From assembly GCA_002286855.1 (NCBI GenBank), contig NRSV01000015.1, positions 372,001 to 436,000 on the forward strand: a DNA stretch of 64,000 nucleotides, given 5' to 3'. Shown here in pieces: positions 45,130 through 54,575 of the stretch. The notes beneath the pieces were generated by a model, which worked only from the letters and a program-made list of their open reading frames with translations, had not been told where the DNA came from and did no database searches. Source of the DNA: Bipolaris cookei. Its lineage: Eukaryota; Ascomycota; Dothideomycetes; Pleosporales; Pleosporaceae. Numbering within the stretch: position 1 is the first letter of the stretch; each line of letters starts with the position of its first letter. The translations under genes and the position numbers were made by a program.

Positions 45130-47590
45130 TCGACACGCTCATGTCCGAGAAATACGCAGTTATCGAAATCAAACTTCCCCCATTACTCATCTTCATCGTG
45201 ATCATCAAAAGGCCAATGCCGCTTCGATATTTCCTTGAAACACGGATCATCTTTTGCAGAATCCAGCCATTGCTCTCGGAACTCAGCTGCTCTGCTCTTA
45301 GAGATTTCGTAACGACCATTTGGAGTCTAACCATCCTCTGCCACCCCAATACACTCGTTGATCTCTTCCATAACCTCATTCACTTCGCGGTGCTCGGTAT
45401 ATAGAGCATCAATACACCCCATATTCTCTTGTGAAAGATACAGGACAAGCTGGTGCGGTTCCGTCTTGATTTTAAGAAGTAATCTTGTCCCAGTTCTTCT
45501 AAATTTGAACAAGGTCATACTGGAGAGACATGTTGAGACCTCCCCATGGTTCGCTGGTACGATCAAAGATGCGACCCTTGAGTACGTTTAACTCTTTTTC
45601 GAGCGCATTCCAGTGCCGCCGGTTGAAATTCTGGGTGAAAGCTAATGTTACACAAGGTTTGGTGCTAATACTTCTCTGAGCTCGATCCGGGTTAGGACGA
45701 GTAGGAATGGGTGACTAGCTCCGTGAGATTTGTCTGGCGATTCGTAGTGGCAAAGAATTATGGATGTAACCGGGGGTTTTGACAAACACTAATTTATATT
45801 GCTATAGACTAACAAGTAACAATCTTGTTAAGTAAAGATACTAGTAAGAAAGTACAATTTGAGTTGACCACAACGAGAGTAAATAATGAAATCCATCCAT
45901 CCTTATATCCTCATTGCTTCCAGTCCTGTCCTCCCTGGCATCCCATGGATCTATCCTTCCGTAGGAGGTTTAGGAGGACATGGCATCCCATCCTTGGCGG
46001 GAGGCCAGATCACGTGATCTTCGCCCCGCGATGATCATTACCTTCTGACGTGGACGTCCCTAGGCTTTCAGCCATCTCGTCACTTGTCAAGGAGAGCATC
46101 CTTCTTGTTACTTGTAACAGCTAAATAGAAGAAATGCATGTGTCTGTGACGGAATCTTTCTTGAGCTTGAGCCTGTTCGAGCTCGCTTAGAGAGTTAAGG
46201 TTGGCTAGGAGATGTGGAGGTGCAAAGAATTTTGATACATCATTGCTGTGGTTTTGGAACGAGTTTGGTATACCACCGGCAAGGAACGTGGGAAGAGCGA
46301 TAGCGTGCTGCCAATCGATAAGACCAATGACTCTGTAATCTTCGGATATGAAGACGTTGTATGGCTGAACGTCGGGATGCCGAAAAACAGGAAGCCTGAG
46401 CTCTGGGCTCTTTGGTGTAAGATATGGGATCACCTACAAGTGTTTCTTGAGTGATGCTGCGTGGACCATGGGATCTTGCTTCTTGTGTTGGAAAGCTTCT
46501 CTGTATTCACGAAAGAACGGATATCGAGGCCGCCCATATTTACGTAACCAAATTAGCTACTTTTTAGCAGGAGCTCGGAGGGCTTGGAGAGTGTCCATAT
46601 CTAAATAAAGTAAGATTTTTTAGCATAATTATTTGAATCGAGACTCACGAGGCCCTCAGTCAAGCTCAAGATGTTCTCGCCTGTCAAACCACTAGGGAAG
46701 TTCAGTGTACGGACCCACACAGAACTGGCCAGCTAACTCAGGAATATTTACCTGGCGCGTACCCCGTTCGAGGTTGTGGGTGTAGTATATGCTTCTAATA
46801 GCAGGCAATGAGATGCTGAACAGCTTAGCCTCCAGCTTGAAGATGTCGATCAACACCTGGAGTCTTTGCTGTTCAGAGAGATCGGGCCAAGCATCTGATT
46901 GGGTGTTCGGATACCTTTTCCGTCAGGATATACTCTGACCCAACTGGATTCTTGTTTATACCATATCCCAGAACTCGTGGAGTTGGAATGCCGTATGTGC
47001 GGACAAAGTCCATCGTTGCGACCTCGCTAGCCATGACCAACCGTTGCGGCAATATGAATAAAACGAGCATTCGAGCAATAAAAAAGGTGCAATCTCTTAT
47101 AGCTATCTCGAAGATTCTATTGATGCTTTCTTCTGCAATCTTTTGAAGACTCTTGACGTCGGACTCGGACTTGTTGACAGAGATTGCGGCGGCTTTCATG
47201 AATTCGTTGACGTTGAATAGTAACCGTATTTTGGATAAACGCTTATTCTCATTGTATCTGTGGGTTGCTAGAACAGGAATAATTTCCGAACTTATACATT
47301 GGCGATCTCACATTCATCTACAAGAGGTATATTCAAATAACTCACGATCAAAATCCATGTGATTCTGTACATGGACTTCAGAACGTGCCGATGTGGTACT
47401 AAAACACCGGAGAAGCTTGAATATTGAATTACCTGCTTGAGCGAAAGCCTTAACCCTTGTCGAACTGGAACTCTTGGAATTATCATCTGCACAGGAAGTG
47501 GATAAGCCTGCGGACGGTGGCAATCCTAAAACAATCAGACCTAACCGGGATTCAATAATGTAATACACTCGATAAATCAAAATCAATGCG
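45130..47590 (-). pseudogene. Decayed AIM9-like (aminoglycoside/choline phosphotransferase fold) gene
   Basis: Pieces of one fungal phosphotransferase-family protein lie in the right order on the minus strand but in different frames: FDRELFEYTSCR then a stop where Trp is expected (47314-47316), FNVNEFMKAAAISVNKSES, MASEVATMDFVRTYGIPTPRVLGY and NPVGSEYI (46873-47199), LSEQQRLQVLIDIFKLEAKLF shifted in phase (about 46780-46890), HPDVQPYNVFI and IGLIDWQ (46080-46433, catalytic loop and metal site kept), FDRTSEPWGGLN (about 45520-45590), and VAEDG-stop-TPNGRYE (TAG at 45327-45329) running to HWPFDDHDEDE. At least two stops and three frame changes. About 400 bp of unrelated sequence (about 45680-46080) splits the C terminus. 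Intact relatives act in or near mitochondria. Confidence 0.75.
45765..46080. mobile_element. Candidate solo LTR or small insertion inside the pseudogene
   Basis: This stretch interrupts the phosphotransferase pieces. It begins TGTAACCGGGGG, which resembles fungal Copia-type LTR starts, and has a TATA-like CTTATATCC. A 10-bp word GGCATCCCAT occurs twice (about 45938 and 45982), and a 14-bp perfect palindrome centred on CACGTG lies at 46007-46020. No convincing 5-bp target duplication was found, so its limits and class are open. Confidence 0.3.
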
Positions 47591-47882
47591 ACATTCCATC
47601 TACTAGCTGTGTCAGGTATCAGGTGTTAGGTGCGTTGGTGAAATTACGTGTCACTCTTGTTTGACGGTACTACAAGTGACCCTAAAACGCTAGTCCTCAA
47701 TTGGCAATGCATAACTAGGATTAACAGAAGAGAGGCATGCACTATATCAAGTGAGATCCTGGGATCAGGAACTAAATACCATAAATCATAAATAAGAAAA
47801 ATTAAAGGCTCACGAGAAAACCGATATTGGCTTAGTTTTCTTCTACCCAGCCAAACGAATATATTGCATGTATTCTACATCA

Positions 47883-50219
47883 CTACCCATACTTACAATT
47901 TGAAGAAGGTTTTTCCAGTACATCCTGCCTGCCATAATCTTCATCAAAGACCAGCTCCACGTGTTGAGAGTCATAGCCTGACACTCGTATTCTTGCCGTT
48001 TGCTGGAAGGTACTCATACGGTGTATCCCCGTTGTCGTATTCTTCAAAGCAACTACAGAAGGGCTTGACTGCTGAGCAAGCGTCAGCAACTCGGGTATGG
48101 AATCCCAGCAGCTGGAACTGCGCCGCCGGATAACCAAGCGGAGTATATGAACGAGCGCCATAGTGAGATGTAAGAAGAGGACAATCAGAGCAAGTATGTC
48201 GGTTGTGGAAGATACTTTGAAGGCGTAACCTGTGATTTCCTGTCTGATATGGAATTCGGTGAATGTAGACATTGACATGGTAGAGGGATTCTCGTATGCT
48301 TGTCCATCCATCAGGAGCTCGGATTGATATGAAGATTTGCGCATATGGTACGAAACCGGGTTGTACTTTCTTCTTTGGATCGGGATGGTAATGTTCAGGA
48401 CTCGCCAGCTGCCGGCGCGGGATATGGCATCGGCAAAGACGGAAGCGAGTATATGTTCGACATTTGGTACTAGAAACGAGTCGGATGTCGCCATAGCCAT
48501 GAGAGATGATATTGTTGTTCTTGTTTCGGAGTCATTGGGATTCAGAGTATGATTGTTTATTACTGACGTGTCCCACGGCGTATCTATGCTCGCGTTGAGC
48601 TTCAAATTGACGGCGTCAAACCAGTCGGCAGTGATACGGAGTCGGCGCCAAGATTCTTGATGCCCAGCATCCAGCCGAAACATATCATATGCCCGGTAAG
48701 ACGTTTCAGAGATGCTGCCGGATTTGGGTGCTTTTGTGACCGAATATACCTCTGGTTGCACCGCCTGAGCAAGGCCCACAGACAACGATCCTTTAGCCCA
48801 TCTTGCATCAACAACACAAGCGGAAAGATTGCGTTGATTCTTATCTGGCATAGGAGCATCAACTATGATACCCAGGGTAGCTGTCGTCCAGGTAATATTG
48901 GCCATATCCAAAGCAACGATTGATGGATGCGGTGTTTGCCGCAAAGACTGCAATGTCTCGTCTGGAAGCTCTATCGTACGCAGTTCGTTAGGATAACCAG
49001 GACTCTGGTCATCAAAAATTAGGTCGTTTATGATTGCACTACTAAACTCTGGAACGACAGGAAATTGAAGAGATGTTTGCCCAGATTCGAAGGCTTGCAA
49101 GGGGCTGCACACCACTCGCACTGCCGGGACCCATGTTTCAACGATGGACTTCATCTGTTTATAATATCTGTATCTCGCAAAGCGGGAGTTGGAGTCGACA
49201 GGTATGGCGTCAGCAGCTAACTGCCATTCATCATTGATCCTAGACGCAACCCACGCCGCGGGACCATGAACGCCGGTTGCTGATGATTCCAGTGCTACTC
49301 TAGCTCTCTGGGCCGATGCTAGGCTGTAGGGCGGTACTTGTCCTTCTGGGCTCCAAATTAAGAATTCAGCTGGTACGTATCGAGAGTCTCTTGGGGCTGA
49401 CCACGGTCTAGGGTTGTCGCTCGAGGAAAATCTGTTTGCCAGCGCCATATACCCGCCGGCTGGGCAAAGCGCATTGGTATATGCATTTGATGAAGAGCAG
49501 CTAGCCCCGAATACACCAGCGCCAAGATCAGGCATGTAGTGCTTGGTGTCGAGTGTCGAGGGCCAAAGGTCTTCTGAACTGCCGTTGATCCAGTACTTGG
49601 TTCCCCCGGCAGGCCAAGTATGTTCGCGTGGTATAAGTAGAACTGCAACAGCAGGACCAGCTGTCACAGCGATGGAACCTGCGAGCACGACTAAGCAAAC
49701 TGTTGCTGCACTTCGTCTCATTGCCCCTCGACTTGAAAATGACCCGATGAAAGCCGCGGACCAGAAAAAGCTCAATTGGGTGAATAGTGCTCCTACTCCT
49801 ACTAAGCCAAAGGGAACACCGTTACCGTCAATGAGATCATGCCGAATTTTGTGCATAATGATGGTCGTAAGGCTGGCGATGATGAGAAGTTCTTGTATTT
49901 TGGCTGCGATCTGAAGAAGTGCCGTATACTCTGATGTCTTACCAGATTCACCAGCGAGCTCAAATCCGATAAAATAACCATGTATATTGATTGTGATAAG
50001 GAACAAAGCGAATATGCATGGTAAGATGTGCACCGCGCATCGTTGGAATGCAAGATGCAGTGATTCTGTTCTGACTGGTTTCTTCGGCTCATGTGAAACA
50101 CCGTAACGAAGAAGATGAGTTATCAAAACGCAAAAGATGCCTAGGCCTATAGACCGGAGAAATGTTGCCAGGGGTGGATCATATAAATTATTATGACGTT
50201 TGTCACGTATGTTGTACAT
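47883..50219 (-). CDS. Large fungal membrane protein with long extracytoplasmic region, function unknown
   Basis: Single exon, 778 aa. Five hydrophobic spans occupy the first 210 residues (for example LATFLRSIGLGIFCVLI, ILPCIFALFLITINI, VCLVVLAGSIAVTAGPAV). A soluble stretch of about 440 residues with several N-x-S/T sites and cysteines follows. One last span (TDILALIVLFLHLTMALVHILRLVI) leads into a basic RRR border and a cytoplasmic tail of about 80 residues. This layout is common in multi-copy, species-variable fungal membrane proteins of unknown role. The frame is intact despite lying between broken genes. Confidence 0.7.
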   Translation of the reverse strand: MYNIRDKRHNNLYDPPLATFLRSIGLGIFCVLITHLLRYGVSHEPKKPVRTESLHLAFQRCAVHILPCIFALFLITINIHGYFIGFELAGESGKTSEYTALLQIAAKIQELLIIASLTTIIMHKIRHDLIDGNGVPFGLVGVGALFTQLSFFWSAAFIGSFSSRGAMRRSAATVCLVVLAGSIAVTAGPAVAVLLIPREHTWPAGGTKYWINGSSEDLWPSTLDTKHYMPDLGAGVFGASCSSSNAYTNALCPAGGYMALANRFSSSDNPRPWSAPRDSRYVPAEFLIWSPEGQVPPYSLASAQRARVALESSATGVHGPAAWVASRINDEWQLAADAIPVDSNSRFARYRYYKQMKSIVETWVPAVRVVCSPLQAFESGQTSLQFPVVPEFSSAIINDLIFDDQSPGYPNELRTIELPDETLQSLRQTPHPSIVALDMANITWTTATLGIIVDAPMPDKNQRNLSACVVDARWAKGSLSVGLAQAVQPEVYSVTKAPKSGSISETSYRAYDMFRLDAGHQESWRRLRITADWFDAVNLKLNASIDTPWDTSVINNHTLNPNDSETRTTISSLMAMATSDSFLVPNVEHILASVFADAISRAGSWRVLNITIPIQRRKYNPVSYHMRKSSYQSELLMDGQAYENPSTMSMSTFTEFHIRQEITGYAFKVSSTTDILALIVLFLHLTMALVHILRLVIRRRSSSCWDSIPELLTLAQQSSPSVVALKNTTTGIHRMSTFQQTARIRVSGYDSQHVELVFDEDYGRQDVLEKPSSNCKYG

Positions 50220-52544
50220 TTTGACGACGTAATGGAAAAAGCTGGGTTCAAAGTAAACTTAACGATTCCTATCCTCTATGAATATAACCATGGTTATCAG
50301 AGCTCTGCTCTGAAACCAGGCAGCCAGCTTATCAGCGGCTATGTTGCTTGTCGGCGGCTATGTTGCTTGGCGGCGAAATGTGCCAGGTATGACTGCCCCA
50401 CGTTGGCGAAGGTTATTCGTCGCCCCTGTTATTGAAATAGCTGATCCAGTCTGTGTCAAACCTCATATATTTCTTACTTAAGTCTTGCTATATTTTTTAC
50501 TATAGTCGTAGACAGAAGAAGAAGATAAGAGTGTTTCTTTTCGAGATATAAGATGAGTACGATGATGGCTGTTAAAAGTTCTCACTTACAGTGTGTTCTG
50601 TGGGCTATAGTTACCTCGACTACAGGGTGAGTATGGCCTGTGGAGAATTGTCATAATCTCGTAGCTAGCATTGCGGATGCTGGCAGCCGTTTCGATGCAA
50701 ACCATATAGCGATCATACTGAGATTGCGCGTCGTTTGGGGGCGGTTATTGCATGGCACAATCATTTCTAGTTTCTCCGCCCCACCACTTGCATCGCATCC
50801 TGTATGGGCTCTTTGTCGGACCCATTAAATGCATCCTACTATAGCGCCCAGTATTCCTGCAATCATTATCGGTTCCCATCTCAAAGCATCTTCACCGATA
50901 ACCCTCATAACCTTATCAGTTTGGGACCCAAATTCGCACGAGCGTCGTCCTGAATCAAATCCTGGCTTTCTGCGGCGTCGGACTGATGTCGCAGAATGAT
51001 CTTTTTGAGCTACAACTGTTTCTGCCAAATAACGGATGTCGTAGCTGGGTACTAATATAAAGCTCGCTGGTGAGGTTGGACATCCGCTTTAGCACGTTGA
51101 TTTTGGCGAGGATGCCCGATCTATTTCTCCAGATATGCCTGCAAAGACACAGGGGTTCAAATTATCTTTGCTTGTGCAGTGCTGTAGCAGAGTGAGTGCT
51201 TCGGTAGATGAGAGGAGATGCTCGCGCAGCGCTTGGCGTGGTATTATGGAGAGCGCGATACCGTCTATGGATATATTGCCGTTAATTTGGGAGATGAAGT
51301 GAAGAGAGATCGATGAATGTTTTGAAGTCGGGGGCGCCGATAAAGGTCGTTTTGAGGGTGTGCGAGACTTTTAGAGAGGTTGGTCATGACTGTGGATTCT
51401 TTCTAGCCTGCTGTTAGGTTGAAGAAGATGATTTGGGCACTTGACTAAGAATCCACAGACCTTGGTTGCTCGAAATTTGGAAGACTTTGCTACGATGAAA
51501 ATCGAGTTATGTTTTGAGATATATACCTAGTGTTTTGTCTTGATAATGGTTGTTGTACGCTGCGTACTATTTGACAATGTATTACGGGAAGATGAGAATG
51601 AACATATAGAAAGCTCTGAGGAAAAAATAATAAAATAATCCAGGACCGAGCATGCCAACGTTTAAGGGTTAATATTTGCAGACAGATCTTTGGTGCGCCG
51701 TTGTTGCCCATCAACTTCCGTGACTACTGAAGTTTTCACCAGAGCACTGAGAGTGATGATCATGTAACCGCCGTACTAGACTTCTTTCTTCTAGGTCTGT
51801 ACGTATACTGAGTTTCGATTGAAGGCCTTTCCTAATAGTGGGTTAGCGGCAATGACGGCCTCGTGCAATCAGGTCCAAGCAGACTGGCAAAAGTAAAATA
51901 TTTGTAATCTCATCAAGCCCATAAATAACATGATTCAAAATAAAAATGAGATATGCAGAGTGAACAGTTCGAGAAAGATTGGCATGGACTTACCTGCCTC
52001 TACTGAGGTTCGAGCCGCTGTCATCCATACTCTGTTGGGTGGACTGGCGATTATGTGACCTGTATGATGTGATATCAGTTAGCATACATACCAGACTAAC
52101 ATCTCCCGTCCGAATACTTGCAATTGATTCCAAAGGAAAAATTGAATATTTGTCTTCAATTCAGTTTCTTAGTAAAATAGTCCGCACCTAGTCTCGATAG
52201 TAAGACAGAGAGTTACACGAACTCAACAACACGATAGAACCAGATGCTGATGACGTCACAGTACGCACCTGTTCCTGCAGCATTAAACATCACACAGAGC
52301 GACGGCAACACAAGAAATCGTTCAATGCAGATTCCAAGTTGACACAGAGCTCCTACCCTCCGGTGACTACTAGGCAATATCTGCCTGCGCTATGTAGGCA
52401 AGCTAGATGCCTATTTCCTGCTGCCTTAAAACCGATTGATAAGACGCAACCACGGGAATCTAAAGCCAGCAGCACCACCGCTGTCCAAAAAACAACACAA
52501 AAGAACGTGCCAGTATTCTATTAACATAATCGGCTTTCATCGAA
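50220..52544. other. 2.3-kb stretch without an intact gene
   Basis: AT-rich. It holds a possible decayed minus-strand gene (see 50824-51300) and otherwise only short frames. The last 250 bp precede the amidase and may be its promoter. Confidence 0.5.
50824..51300 (-). pseudogene. Possible decayed gene remnant
   Basis: Minus-strand translation gives protein-like text, IDGIALSIIPRQALREHL and STEALTLLQHC, then a stop near 51100, then ILVPSYDIRYLAETVVAQ and a final MIAGILGAIVGCI membrane-like segment ending at 50825. Upstream another frame (KTTFIGAPDFKTFIDL) seems to continue it after a frame change. The family is not recognised; the evidence is composition and continuity only. Confidence 0.3.
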
Positions 52545-54380
52545 ATGTTTACGGTCCTCTTATTCATCCTTGGCCTCAACACGACACTAGGGGCAGCATG
52601 CGATGGCGGGGAGCAAAACGCAACATGTGTGCTGGATACCGACCCGCTACGACAGCCCTTTCCCTTCTTTTTCCCACCTCGAGATGCAGAAAACACCTCT
52701 GCATTGTTCCCAATGCCAAAATGTCAAGGAATCACGCTTGAAGAAGCCACTATCGACCAACTACAAGGGTACCTAAGTGACAGAACCATCACGTCTGTCG
52801 ATCTCCTCAGATGCTACCTCGATAGAGTACACCAAGTTGATAAATACATCAATTCGATCATGGAACTTAATCCAGATGCCGAGAAAATAGCTATTGCACT
52901 TGACGCCGAGCGTGTTGCTGGTCGCGTACGAGGCGCACTACATGGTATACCGTGCATTGTCAAAGACAACATTGCGACCAAAGACCGGATGGAGACTACG
53001 GCAGGAAGCTGGATGCTAATGGGAAGCATGGTATCTCGAGATGCGCATGTTGTTGCGAAGTTACGGGAAGCAGGTGCTCTTCTCATGGGCAAAGCAACCA
53101 TGTCTGAATGGGCGGACATGCGATTGAACAACTATTTGGAAGGGTACTTGGCAAGAGGCGGTTAGGCGAGGAGTCCATACAACCTGACTGTCAATCCTGG
53201 AGGAAGTAGTACGGGAAGTGCAGCAGCGGTAGCTGCGAATATCGTTACTTTCTCGCTAGGCAAGCTCAAGTCCTCAAAGATACATCTCCGATCCAATATT
53301 GACACATCACCAGGCACCGAAACAGACGGCAATGTGATTAACCCTGCAGAACGCAACGCCCTAGTCGGCATCAAACCCACCGTAGGCCTCACCTCCCGCG
53401 CCGGCGTGATCCCAGAAAGCATCCACCAAGACACCATCGGCACCTTCGGCCGCACCGTCCGCGACGCCGCCTACGCCCTCGACGCAATCTACGGCATCGA
53501 CCCCTACGACAACTACACTTTCGCCCAGCACGGCAAAACACCTCAAGCCGGCTACACCTCCTTCCTCTCCAACGCCTCCGCCCTCTCAACCGCAACCTTC
53601 GGCTTCCCCTGGCACACCTTCTGGACGCACACCCCACCTGTTCAACAATCTCACCTCCTCTCCCTCCTCATCCTCCTCCAATCCGCCGGCGCAACAATTC
53701 TCAACGCCACTGAACTCCCCCACTACCGCACCATCATCTCCCCTGACGGCTGGAATTGGGACTACGGCTCCACCCGCGGCTTCCCAAATGAATCCGAATA
53801 CACAGTCGTTAAAACAGATTTCTATCAAAACATCCGGATGTACCTTTCTTCCCTTGACAACACATCAATTCGTAGCCTCGAAGATATAGTCGCGTTCAAC
53901 TATGCTAACGATGGGACCGAGGGCGGTTATGCGTGGCCCGCGGGTATCCCAGCGTTTTACTCCGGACAAGACGGGTTTCTCGCGTCTCTAGAAACGCAGG
54001 GTGTGATGGACGAAACGTATTACCAAGCGCTATCCTTCATCCAGCGGACTACGCGTGAGGAGGGAATCGATGCGGCACTCACACATGAGGGACGCAAGAT
54101 CGATGTGCTGCTTGTGCCGGCGGATGTAGGGCAAACGTACCAGGTTGCGGCGCAAGCGGGGTATCCGATGGTTACGGTGCCGGTGGGAGTGAGTAAGGAA
54201 ACGGGAATGCCGTTTGGATTGGGGATTATGGGGAGTGCGTGGGGGGAAGGGGAGTTATTGAGGTGGGCGAGTGCGATTGAAGATTTGACGAGGGGAGAGC
54301 GCGGGAGGGAGGATATGATGAGGACGATGCCGAGGTGGTTTGGGTATATGGAGAGGAATATTCCGGTTAGGAATCTGTAG
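52545..54380 (+). pseudogene. Secreted amidase-signature enzyme, broken by an in-frame TAG
   Basis: Amidase-signature family hydrolase (Ser-cisSer-Lys triad). It starts with a signal peptide (MFTVLLFILGLNTTLGA). The catalytic Lys lies in GIPCIVKDNIATK and the serines in PGGSSTGSAAAVA. The reading frame is whole from 52545 to 54380 except for TAG at 53163-53165, where the family has Gln (ARGGQ). Just before it the expected Ser codons of MRSNNYSEGYSARGG read TTG (Leu) three times. A 54-nt segment, 53260-53313 (GCAAGC...CACCAG), looks like a GC-AG intron whose removal restores SLGTETDG. The C terminus is normal (YPMVTVPVGV...GLGIMGSAWGE). The lesion lies between the catalytic Lys and Ser, so a truncated product would be inactive. 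Confidence 0.85.
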
Positions 54381-54575
54381 GGTCGGGGGAGATAATGGAG
54401 TGGGAGGCTTTGTTGGTTGTTCATGTGGTTTAGCCTAGGGAGGACGGGATACAGTTTTATTATGCAGGTATAGCATAGCGATACAACCAACGTCTTTAGC
54501 AATCCAAAAGTGTATATGTTATTCAAATTACAACTCTAAAATTTTACCAAGCAAAGCCCACGAATAGAATTAATT

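Noticed and set aside
53110..53165. A short intron that removes the amidase TAG
   Set aside because: GTACTTGG...GGTTAG would be only 22 nt, below the working size of fungal introns, and would delete the conserved ARGG motif.
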